Below are positions 9,976 to 20,770 of a DNA stretch of 64,000 nucleotides, piece by piece. The position numbers and the translations under genes were made by a program. Source of the DNA: Bromus sterilis (Eukaryota > Streptophyta > Magnoliopsida > Poales > Poaceae); contig OX465598.1 of the NCBI GenBank assembly GCA_950022295.1, positions 60,868,001-60,932,000 on the forward strand, read 5' to 3'. The notes under the pieces are model-generated. The model was not told where the DNA came from. It ran no database searches and saw only the letters and a program-made list of their open reading frames with translations. How positions within the stretch are numbered: position 1 is the first letter of the stretch; every line of letters starts with the position of its first letter.

Positions 9976-10942
9976 ATGGTATCATGAGCTAGCTATGCGT
10001 AGATGTATTGTACGGATAGAGTACATCTAGGATGTGGGCATCGAATCTTCATTCGTGATCCTCCCACGTGTACTCATTCAGCATTGCGGCAATGTTTGAT
10101 GAAGCGGCCCCCCGACCGACCTTACGCGTTTACGCGAGACTGGTTCCACGCTTGACATATGGCTTGTACCATATAAAGTGGCTGGGGGGTGTCTGTCTCT
10201 CTGCATTAGTGATGCGAAGATGTTTGCAACGGAGGGCCCCGACAGGGGTGTAATAGATACGGATGGGAGACGGTGTTGTGGCATGTTTTTCGCAGGATAG
10301 AAACGGTTCTCTCTCTCGAAACCCTAGCAGCCACGTAAAATTTGCACAAGCTAAAGTAGAAAGGCGTTTAACTTTGCTTTGCATGAAGGGGGATCATAGG
10401 TTGTATGATTTACAGTTTTACTTCCTGTTTTATGCTAGTATGCTAGATATATCGACGGTAGCACGAAACAGGACCATCTCTCACAATACCAACATTGTGT
10501 TCTCCCTTGGTGGGCACCGCCTGGAAGGTTCTCCCATATGGCTTGATGCTCCGTACATACCGGAGTTGTCCTACATATTAAACGGAGTTCGCATGAGGTT
10601 GGGTTTGGCAAGCCTGGCATATGCAGATATGGCCTTGCTGAACAGCTAACATCAAGGTTCGATTGGCAGGCTTGACGTATGTAGATGCGGGCCTGGAACA
10701 ACGAAGACCGAAAGGTTGAGCACGAGTCACATGCCTGATGTGATTGGCTTAGAGGCCTACCTGGTTCGCATACTAAAAGCCGTAACTATCGGGGGAGGTA
10801 TGGGGGCTGGGATTGTGTAATCACTTAGTTAAATTGAGAGGTGTTTATCTAAGTGGGAGCTTTCTAGAATTTTGAGATTAAATTGAAACTCCACATTATG
10901 AACAAAAGTCTAAGTATGTATCCTTGTGAATCAACCTTGTAG
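9976..10942 (+). other. Epsilon untranslated leader
   Basis: About 970 bases between primer site and gag start with no recognisable domain. Such long leaders are usual in BARE/Angela-type elements and carry packaging signals; none can be pinned down here. Confidence 0.6.
9977..9989 (+). promoter_or_regulatory. Epsilon primer binding site, initiator-Met type
   Basis: TGGTATCATGAGC, one base after the LTR. BARE/Angela and many plant copia elements use TGGTATCAGAGC, complementary to tRNA-iMet; here the match is interrupted after TGGTATCA. Confidence 0.7.
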
Positions 10943-13900
10943 ATGACAACACCTCGCCCCTCGTTCAACTTAGGATCATTCCTAGAGAAAGATAAGCTAA
11001 AAACAGATGGGACAAACTTCACCAACTGGTTCCGCACCCTGAGGATTCTCCTCGTTCCCCTCAAAATGGCATACGTACTAGAGGACGCGTTAGGTGACGC
11101 ACCAGCAGATGATGCCAGTCAAGACGAGAAGAATGTCTATCTCTCCAGGACTGATGATTACAACCTTGTCCAGAGTGGCATGCTCTACTCCATGGAGGTT
11201 GAGCTGCAGAAACGCTTTGAGAGGATGGGTGCATATGAGATTATCACCGACCTCAAGGCGGTCTTCGCACCTCAAGCCAGGGCTGAACGGTACGAGGCTT
11301 CTGAAGCCTTCTTCTCAGCAAAGATGGACGAGCACGGCAGCGTGAGTGAGCACGTAGTCAAAATGTCTGGCTACGTTCAGCGCTTGAATGCTCTGGAATG
11401 CCAGATTCCAGATGAACTTGCTGTTGATAGGGTGTTGCAGTCGCTTCCCCCTAGCTACAAAGGCTTTGTGCTGAACTACAACATGCAGGGGATGACCAAA
11501 ACCCCTTCTGAGTTGTTCGCCATGCTGAAGAGCGCCGAGGTTGAGATCAAGAAGGAGCACGCCGTCTTCATGGTCAACAAGACCATTGACTTCAAGAAGT
11601 CAAGAAGGCGGGAGAAGGCCAAGAGAGGTGGCCCTAAGAGGGATGGCAAGTCAGTTGCCGCTCCTCCCAAGGCACCCAAGCCTAAACTCGGAGTGGAGTG
11701 CTTCTACTGCAAGGGTGAAGGTCACTGGAAACGCAACTGTCCCAAGTACCTAAAGGACAAGAAGGATGGCAAGGTCGCCAAGAGAGACGAAGGTATATTT
11801 GATATACATATTGTTCATCTTCTCTTGACAAGCGCCGGGAACACATCCTGGATATTTGATACAGGATCTGTCGCTCATATTTCTAATTCCATTCAGGGAC
11901 TAAGGAATAGGAGATGCTTGCTCAAAGATGAAGTGACGATGCGCGTGGGGAATGGCTGCCGGATTGAGGTCTTGGCGGTCGGCACGAAGCATCTTAGTCT
12001 CCCTTCGGGATTGGTTTTAGTTCTGAATAATTGCTACTATGTACCCGCGTTGAGTGTGAACATCGTTAGTGGCTCTTGCTTGAAGCGAGACCACTATTCT
12101 TTTAAGTCTGATACAATTGGTTGTTCGATTTATAAGGATGAAATGTTTTATGTTCACGCACCGGAGTTGCATGGTTTATTCGTACTTGATCTCGATGGTG
12201 ACGTGTGTCACATTAACAATATTGAGGCCCAAAGATTGAAGAATGATGAAGATCACATGATGATGTGGCATTGCCGACTTGGTCATATTGGTATAAAACG
12301 CATGGAGAAGCTCCATAAGGATGGACTTCTTGAGTCATTGGATTTTGGATCCCTTGATACATGTGAACAATGCCTCATGGGCAAAATGACAAGGACTCCA
12401 TTCAATGGCATAATGGAGCGTGCGGATGTCTTATTGGGGATCATACACTCGGATGTATGTGGACCCATGAACGTCCCCACTCGCAATGGTCTTCGTTACT
12501 TCGTGACCTTTACTGATGACTTGAGTAGATATGGGTATATTTACTTGATGAAGCACAAGTCTGAAACCTTTGAAAAGTTCAAGGAATTTCAAAATGAGGT
12601 CGAAAATCAACTCGGAAGAAAAATCAAGCACCTTCGATCGGATCGAGGTGGCGAGTATTTGAGTCACGAGTTTGGCAATCATCTGAAGTCTTGTGGCATA
12701 GTACCACAGCTTACGCCGGCAGGCACACCTCAGAGAAACGGTGTGGCTGAACGACGTAATCGAACCCTATTGGATAGTGTACGATCGATGATGTCTCATA
12801 CTGATTTGCCTGTGTCATTCTGGGGGTATGCATTAGAAACTGCCATTCATATTCTTAATAGGGCAGCATCCAAATCCGTAAAGACAACACCATTTGAAGA
12901 ATGGCATGGCACAAAACCTGAGTTGTCTCACCTGAAGATTTGGGGTTTTGAGGCTTATGTTAGGAAACTACAGCCTGACAAACTTGAATCCAAGGCGGAT
13001 AAGTGCATCTTTGTGGGCTATCCCAAGGAAACTTGTGGATACACCTTCTACAACAAGTCTGACAGCAAAACGTTTGTTTCCAAGACGGGAAACTTTCTTG
13101 AGAAGGAGTTTCTCGCGAAAGAGTTGAGTGGGAGGAAAATAGACCTCGATGAAGTGACTGACCAATCACTCCAATTGGAAGAAACGGCTACGGAATTTTT
13201 TCTGGAACCATCTTCCACAGTGGGAGCTGAAGAGAATGGCCAGAACGACATTCATAACGATCATGACATTAATAATGATCATGATGAGAATGAAGAGGAA
13301 CCTTTTATGCCCCGTAGGTCATCAAGAGTCCGTCAACCTACTGAGTTTTACGAACAGCTTGTGAATGCAATCTCGGCTGATGAGTCGGATGAACCTACAA
13401 GTTAGAAAGAAGCAATGGAGGGACCCGAGTCCGAGAAATGGCTTGAAGCCATGAAATCCGAAATAGACTCCATGTACACCAACAAAGTATGGACTTTGGT
13501 GGATATTCCCGAGGACCGCAAGGCCGTCGAGAATAAATGGATTTTCAAGAAAAAGACTGACGCAGACGGAAACGTATCTGTGTACAAAGCTTGACTTGTC
13601 GCGAAGGGTTTCCGACAAATTCAAGGAGTTGACTACGAGGAGACGTTCTCTCCTGTAGAGATGATAAAGTCTATTCGGATCCTACTAGCAATAGCTGCAT
13701 ATCATGATTACGAGATATGGCAGATGGATGTGAAAACTGCATTCCTAAATGGCAACATTGAGGAAGAGTTGTATATGATGCAACCAGAGGGGTTTGTCGA
13801 TCCAAGGAACGCTGGTAAGGTTTGCAAGCTTCAACGGTCCATCTATGGGTTGAAGCAAGCATCTCAGAGCTGGAATCTTCGATTTGATGAGGTCATTAAA

Positions 13901-14974
13901 GCTTTTGGATTTGTCCAAAACGTCGAAGAGTTCTGCGTCTATAAGAAACTGAGTGGGAGCTCTGTAGCATTCCTTGTGTTATATGTAGATGACATATTAC
14001 TAATAGGGAACGATAAGAAATTCTTAGAGGAAGTGAAGGAATATTTGAATGGACAATTTTCCATGAAGGACCTAGGTGAAGCTGCGTACATATTGGGGAT
14101 TAAGATCTATAGAGATAGACCTAATCGACGGTTGGCCTTGAACCAGAACACTTATATTGACAAGATTTTGAAAAGGTTTAAAATGGATGACTCCAAGAGA
14201 GGTCTCTTGCCAGTTATAAAAGGTGTCAAATTAAGCGTGACTCAATGCCCAACCACAGCAAAAGAGAAAGAGGAGATGTCCTCAAAGCCCTATGCCTCAG
14301 CCATAGGTTCTCTCATGTATGCTATGTTATGTACCAGACCGGATTTAGCACTGACCATTAGTATGACTAATCGCTACCAGAGTAACCCGGGAATGGCTCA
14401 CTGGACAGCAGTAAAGAACATCCTTAAGTACTTGAGAAGAACCAAGGATCTCTTTCTCGTTTATGGAGGAGTTGATGAGGAGCTCACCGTAAAGGGTTAC
14501 GTTGACGCAAGCCTCGGCTCAGATCTAGATGACTCGAAATCCCAGACGGGATATATTTTCATGTTGAACGGTGGCGCGATTAGCTGGAGGAGCGGCAAAC
14601 AGTCAGTTGTCGCTCAATCTTCAATGGAGTCGGAGTATATTGCCGCTTGCGAAGCGTCAAACGAGGCGCTGTAGCTGAAGAAGTTCATGATTGAGCTTGG
14701 CGTCTTTCCCAGTTGCACTGACCCCGTGGGGATCTTCTGCGACAACACGGGTGCCATTGCTAACGCGAAGGAGCCAAGAACTCACTCTACAGCCAAGCAC
14801 ATCCTCCGAAAGTTCCATGTGACGCGAGACTACGTCAGGGATGGACACACTAGGATTCACAAGATACATACGGATCTGAACGCAGCAGACCCGATGACTA
14901 AACCTCTTCCACAGGGCAAGTTTGAAGAACACCGAGAGACCATTGGTGTTACATACATACCTGATGTAAACTAG
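10943..14974 (+). pseudogene. Epsilon gag-pol polyprotein, one frame with three stops
   Basis: Gag from 10943, with a CCHC zinc knuckle (C-x2-C-x4-H-x4-C, 11699-11740). Protease DTGS near 11858. Integrase with the HCRLGH zinc region (about 12270) and catalytic blocks HSDVCGP, RSDRGGEY and GVAERRNR (about 12447-12760). Reverse transcriptase with LYVDDILL near 13980; RNase H from about 14490 to the DPMTKPLP end. One frame throughout, broken by TAG 13403-13405, TGA 13592-13594 and TAG 14672-14674. The products would copy RNA to DNA in cytoplasmic particles and insert it in the nucleus; this copy cannot make full Pol. The stops look like single-base changes (a CGA- and a TGG-type codon for the last two). 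Confidence 0.93.
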
Positions 14975-14990
14975 TGTAATTTTTACTCTA

Positions 14991-15005
14991 GTGCAAGTGG
15001 GAGAC
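14991..15005 (+). promoter_or_regulatory. Epsilon polypurine tract
   Basis: GTGCAAGTGGGAGAC lies directly before the 3' LTR. Purine-rich AAGTGGGAGA is the likely plus-strand primer. Confidence 0.7.
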
Positions 15006-15163
15006 TGTTGGATATGTGCCCTAGAGACAAATTAATAAAGATATTTGTCACATATCCGTTTTTTTCATAATACATTTTATACTGTGCTATAACTGTATTA
15101 CTTGGAAATACTAATACAGGTGTAGTATAAAACATGGTCCGTAGTTTAACTCGGGTAAACTAT
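15006..15163 (+). repeat. Epsilon 3' LTR, first part
   Basis: Matches 8261-8418 of the 5' LTR with few changes. It ends at ACTAT (15159-15163), the target duplicated by Zeta; the LTR resumes at 29318. Confidence 0.95.
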
Positions 15164-18100
15164 TGTCAGAACCCTCTGTTAGGTAATGTGCTAGGATCAA
15201 AGTAACCTTGCATCATGTCAAAATTTTCAAAAGGAATCTTTGAAATCAACTTCAAAATCAAAATGGGAGAAGGAAACCCCCCCAGATGAATTAATTCTAA
15301 AGGCCAGATAAAAATCTTTTCCAAAAATTCATGTTAGATTTTTGAAAAGTCTTATAAATGAGTGTGATCACATATCAAGTGATGTGGGACCCACCCCATG
15401 CTCATAGATTTTTCAAATATTCAAATAGTGCCTTGGAATTAATCAAATACCCCTATTTGATTTAAGATTCAAATTATTTGAATTTTAAAAATGTTGAAAC
15501 TTTATGAGTGGCTAGTCTATATTGTTAGAAGGCCACATAAAAAATTTCAGCATTTAATAAAATGTTTAGCTATTTTATTTAGCTAAACAGAACAAATGTC
15601 AGCAGAGAAAATAGAAAAAGAAGAAGGGAACCACTTACCTGTCGCCCAGGCGAAGGCCCAGCCGGCCCAGCCCACCAGGCCGTTCTGTCGTCTTCCTCCC
15701 ACGCACCCAAGCAGCTCGGTGGCGAGGCGCCGACGCCGTGGACGCCACCGCGACGCCCACGGGGTTCCAGGCCTCCCCAGCCCTCCAAAGTGCGCCACGG
15801 AGACGCCCGCCTTGCCCTCTCTCTTTTCCCCCCATCGCCGCTTCGTCTCGCGCCTCCTCCTCGCTTTCCCCAATTCCCCCGAGAGCATCCGCCGTTCGCC
15901 GCCGTGAGAATCCGCAGCCAACGCCGGAGAGGAGCCCGGAGACCGTGTCCCCCTCGCGCTACGTTGTCGTCCACGCCAGGAGCTCGAAGATGGTGACCTA
16001 GGAGCCACTGGAGCCGCCGCAATCGAAGTTTTCTTCTCGCCGGAGCCGCCGCGCGATTTCCTTGATTCCGGCAACCACAGGGCGTCCCCGACCGCGCCAC
16101 CACCTCCGTTGAACTCACGGTGAGCTCACGGTTCGCCTGAGCCATTCCTTCGTCTCCCTCCTCCTCCCTAGTTGGATCCGCCATGGACGCAGGAGCTCGT
16201 CACCGCCATGGTCGATGGCGAGGAAGTTCCCGTGCCCCTTCGACCCATCCATGACGTCCTACGTGCTCCTGGTGCTCCAAGGATTCGTCCGAGCCATCGC
16301 ATGTCCACGAAAACCCACCGCAGCGTCGTCTTCGTCGTCGCCGAGCCACGGGCGCCGCTAGGGCTCGTCGCCGGCATCACTCCGGTGCCCTCCGGTGGCG
16401 CTGCTGTGCTTGGGGTGATGCAGACGAGCTCGGGCTTCCGTTTGGTGGACTCAGCGCACCAAATGGTGCCCGGAGCTGCTTTCGCGTGCAGCGCCGCCGC
16501 GCTGGTGGCCACCGGCGGCTAGCCGCCGGCCTGTTAGGCTAACCCCGGCCTAATCCACCCGCTAATGAACCCCCCAGAGCCGTTGACATGTGGGCCCAGC
16601 CCTGGCTAATCCCTGGATTAAACTTAAACCGTTTCAAATCGTTTTATTTAAGCAGTGAGAGGCTGACCAGTGGGTCCCAGCAGTCAGTGGACCCCTGACG
16701 TCATGCTGATGTCATAGTGACGCAGTAAATGAATTTCCAGAATAAAAAGAATTAAAGAAATTCCAGAAAATCTAGAAAATAGCCCAAACTTTGGAAATTC
16801 ATAGAAAATTCATATTAACTCCAATTTGGACAAATAATATATGAAAAATGATCAGGAGAAAATTATCTTTCCAAATATGCAACTTTCAACTCTGTTTGAG
16901 TTGATTTTAAAATGGGACCAGTAGCATATGTCATTTGAATTATTTGGAATTAATTCAAATTCAAATCAAATGATTTTGCAACTTGGACCATGAAATTTAT
17001 GCTACAATTCAACCACACTTCAGAGGCATATCATACACATTTTCCAAAAGGTTCAAAATGATCAAAAAATGTCACATGCAACTTGGTTAATTTGAATTCA
17101 AATGTGGAGTTTGAAATTGCAATTCAATTTGCAATATACTCCATTTAAATGGAATTGCTTCACACATCAAAGCATGTACATCAAGATTCAAACTTCCATC
17201 ATGTGTTTGTGCATCGTATTTACTTTGCTACTTTGCTTGTTGTTTGTCGAGTAGAGGTGGAACCGGAGCAGGAGGCTGCCCCCTTCGTTGAAGACCCAGA
17301 ACCCGAACCTCGTCAGCAAGGCAAGCAAACCCCCATTGATCATGTCGATAAAATCCCACTTCCCTCTCATGTCTCGCTTATGCATTGTTTAGGATGATCA
17401 CCATGATTCGTTTCTACCGCATAGATGAACCCATTCCTTTGCATGACCTATCATTTTGTCACAGTAGTAAGCAAATCAAAATCCTAGCAAATGTAGGAGT
17501 TGTTTGATATCATGTGTCCCCTGCAATGTTACTTCTTATTGCATGCTTAGTATGATACCATGTTGTTACTATGATGTGAGTCGGGATGGTAGTGATCATG
17601 TTGATGATGGTAGAAAAGTGTTGGTGAATCGACCCTAATACAAGGTGAACGATGAGAGGCTGTGTAGGAGTACACGGTGGGTTGTCTCGTTGAACACCGC
17701 CCTAGTACGAGTTCTTGTGTGGTGATCCAAGATGAAGAGTACAACCACACATTGGGCTCACTGACCCCTCTCAACTTACTAACTCATCCCTTTCGATGTC
17801 CAGATGTCGCAATAGTTCGGAGTTCTGGTAGGCTTGTGGCCTGGATGCTAAGTGAGAGAACGGCGCATCCGAGACCGGCTTATGCACCACACACACATCA
17901 CTTGGGTCCACTTCGGTAAACCGGCCGGGTTCACGATAGTGGTAGCCTACCCAAGTAGGCGGCTTTCTCGGACTAGATCGGCTATGAGGTAACAGTTGTG
18001 GTGAGCATCCTCGCCGACACTTCTTGAACGGTGTCGAGTACAAAGGCGGTAAATGATGATCATGTGTGTGTAGCGGTACACCCTTGCAAGGTTAACAAAA

Positions 18101-19242
18101 CTATTAGAATAGCCGCGTCCGCGGTTATGGACTGCTTTGAAAGCTTAGCTTGATTATTAGACAACTTGAACTGGATACTTCTAAAACACACCAAGCTAAG
18201 TGTGAGTGCTATGGCGTGCTTTCTCGTGGGGAAGTCGAGGAAGGCACCATAGTGGTGTAATTGGTTGGAGAAAGTAGTGGACTCGTGTACGCTTCTTACC
18301 TCAAAGTCTGGTACTCGTAGATCGGGATTAGCCAAGTCAAAGCTGGCACTTCTGCAAGTGAACCCCACCTCCCTTTACCTTGATACATGTGCATGAGTAG
18401 TATAGCTCCTATGTAAGTCTTGCTGAGTACGATTTTGTACTCACGTTTGCTTAATCTATGTTTTAGATGATGCCACTGACCCCGAAGGTGGCTTCTTCAT
18501 CGAGCTGGACGACTGAAGACCAACTAGTCTAGTCCCAGTCAGACGACTGGTTCCCTCGTGGAGGGCTTGTGTTTAAATAAGGCTTCTTAAGCCATTTGTT
18601 AAACTTGTCTATACTCAGACATAATTTGCTTCCGCTCGTGTTGTAATGTTGGATCACATGTTTGTGATCTCTGTTTGCACTCTATAAGAGTTATCAATAA
18701 AATGTATACTTTGTAGAGAATTGCAATGATACTTGCTGTTCATACAAGGCATGTGTGCTGCGTGTATGTTTATAACATGCATGTCTTTGTATGGGTTTTC
18801 GAGACCTTAGTTGTGTTCTGGCTGGCGGTCTTTCATACACCAAGTGGCCCTTAGATGGGCGCAGCTTGGGGCATCGCGATGCGATTGTTCGAGACTCTGT
18901 CTCGTGCACACTTTTTGGTATGATCGAGCCCTCCCTAGACCCCGACTAAGTGATCGGGCAGGAGTAAGTCTATGTGAGAGTTTTGAGATAGTCGATAGTA
19001 TGGTTGAGGCGACTTGTCTTTGAATATGGGAGTTCACCACCCATATCATTAGACTTGTGTGCGGACGATGAGGACCCATCTTAGTTGATCATCCGGCCTG
19101 GATGGGATGCCCCTCACGTACGATGCTTTCCGAGAACGTTCTGTGCTTGGCCTTGTCTGTTTAGACAAGTGGGTACGGTTCTCGGCTCTCCATATGACTA
19201 TGTCTTAGCTGTACTTGCATACGCTAACCCCGGGTCCCGACA
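15164..19242 (+). repeat. Zeta 5' LTR
   Basis: An AT-rich start, then a GC-rich block (about 15640-16560) that contains long open frames on both strands without domain similarity, then AT-rich sequence. Toward the end it has the dyads CCTTGCAAGG (18082-18091), CCGCGTCCGCGG (18113-18124) and GAGTAC...GTACTC (18425-18442), followed by an AATAAA signal at 18697-18702. Confidence 0.93.
18697..18702 (+). terminator. Polyadenylation signal in Zeta 5' LTR
   Basis: AATAAA within TTATCAATAAAATGTA, followed by T/G-rich sequence. The same motif stands in the 3' LTR near 28767, where it would end the genomic RNA. Confidence 0.45.
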
Positions 19243-19246
19243 GACT

Positions 19247-19258
19247 TGGTATCAGAGC
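19247..19258 (+). promoter_or_regulatory. Zeta primer binding site, initiator-Met
   Basis: TGGTATCAGAGC, the standard complement of the tRNA-iMet 3' end, four bases after the LTR. Confidence 0.9.
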
Positions 19259-19660
19259 AGGACTGACTGTAGGACTAGTAGCCTTGGCCGAAGTCGAGTC
19301 TAGCTTGCTATAGTTATATAGTTACTCTGGGTATATAAGGGAATAACGTAAGGCTTCTTTTTTCTCCTTACCCCGTTCGTTCTGAGTTCTGAGTCACCCT
19401 CATCTTATTCTACGGGAAGATAGGACTAGGCTCTCCTCTGTCTGATTAGAACATCTCGTTGTTTGCTTCCTCATAGCCGAAGGAAAGTTGTGATCGGTTT
19501 GTTAGAGTGGTTTGCTCCCTGTTTTATTACATCGTATGTAAGTGCTATTTCCATGTTGTAAGAAATTGTCTTTTTCTTGCAATTACATCCGTTATGCTGT
19601 CCGAGTCATTCCAGGTTTATCTCATAACCTGATGCATTTGCAAACTCCTTTCTGTTTCAG

Positions 19661-20440
19661 ATGGCAGATCTTCCCCCTCGGCAGATTGTTCATTTGACCA
19701 GGTGCCTCGGTGTGCGTGGCCATCCCGCCACGTTGATCGAGATGATGTCCTATGTGGGATATCGATGGTAGCCTGAGTACACCGTCGAGGAGCAGTTCCA
19801 CGACTTCAACCAGACCCAGTTCCACTGCATTGTTCGGATCTACCCGCACCACGTTGGAGTCACTCAGCCTATCCACTTTGGACATGGCATTGGCATTACC
19901 GAGAACATGGCTGTGCAGGATGCTGCATACTCATGTATGACACTGCTGAGAGAGGAGCACACTTTCCTGAGAGAGACTTCTTTCCGCTATATCCCTGCTG
20001 CACTTCCAGGAGAAGAGGGATATTACACCGGACTCTACTCAGATCACTCTGCAGAAGATCCCGCACTTCAGATGACTGCTAGGTTTGCTAGTGGCAGAGA
20101 TCGTGATGCACGCGCTCTCCGTTTTGAGCTCCACGCCACCCATGTTCGCCTGTATCGAGCACTGACACTTTTGGCACCCTTTGTGAGCGTGGGATCAGTT
20201 GAGTTTGATGCGATCTACCCAGTGAGGACTCAGATGCCTTCTCGAGTTGCTTGGCCCGAGATTGGAGGCATTTTTCCACCCCGTGGTCCTTTGCTTCCAC
20301 CCTACGCTGGACCTAGGCCCCATCCTTGCCCAAATGGATATCAGGGTCCACAAGCCTCCGTGTTTTCCGATGGTCACCTCCAGCTACCGGGATACGCGGG
20401 TAACTTTTACGAGGACTACTATGGAGATGGAGATGAGTGA
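19661..20440 (+). pseudogene. Zeta additional ORF upstream of gag, unknown function
   Basis: A 259-codon frame from ATG 19661 to TGA 20440, broken only by TAG at 19769-19771 (codon 37). It lies between primer site and gag, on the same strand, where a standard gypsy element has only leader. A TTTCTGTTTCAG stretch directly before the ATG looks like a splice acceptor; another (TTCCTTCAG) lies before gag, so the two could come from different spliced RNAs. The protein is mildly acidic at the end (YEDYYGDGDE) and has a Pro/Gly-rich segment from about residue 200. I recognise no enzyme motif and no zinc finger. Similar additional ORFs occur in some plant gypsy elements; their role is not established to my knowledge. 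Confidence 0.6.
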
Positions 20441-20770
20441 GACCGCCTGTGGTCTTACTTAGTGAGAATGTAGTAGTATCTTAGTATATTGTAAGCCAGG
20501 TGTCTGAGATTCCAGAGGCTTAGATAAATAATGTATAGGAAGTCAGAGTGCCTCTGAAGGATGTATCATCTTCATCACGTTTGTATTAGCTTGGTGCTTG
20601 TACTAAAACGATGTATGGTTTGTATGACAGCTTGTGAATATATGGCTTGTATGCTTTATCACCATGTTGTCAAGATGATTACTTCCTATGCTCTGTAATC
20701 CTTCCAGTACTTCAATACTTTGTTTAGACTCTCCCAATCAACTCTGTTTGACTTTGGTTTTTCCTTCAGG
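20441..20770 (+). other. Spacer between Zeta additional ORF and gag
   Basis: About 330 AT-rich bases ending in TTTTTCCTTCAG before the gag ATG at 20771. No coding signal; it could be an intron 3' half. Confidence 0.4.

Noticed and set aside
10068..10649. Small frames in the Epsilon leader
   Set aside because: Between primer site and gag, on both strands, no domain or plausible start context.
15579..16184. Long minus-strand GC-rich open frames in the Zeta LTRs (201 codons here, 256 in the 3' copy at 25648-26418)
   Set aside because: They lie in LTR sequence, differ in length between the two copies, overlap frames on the other strand and have low-complexity Arg/Gly-rich content without domains.
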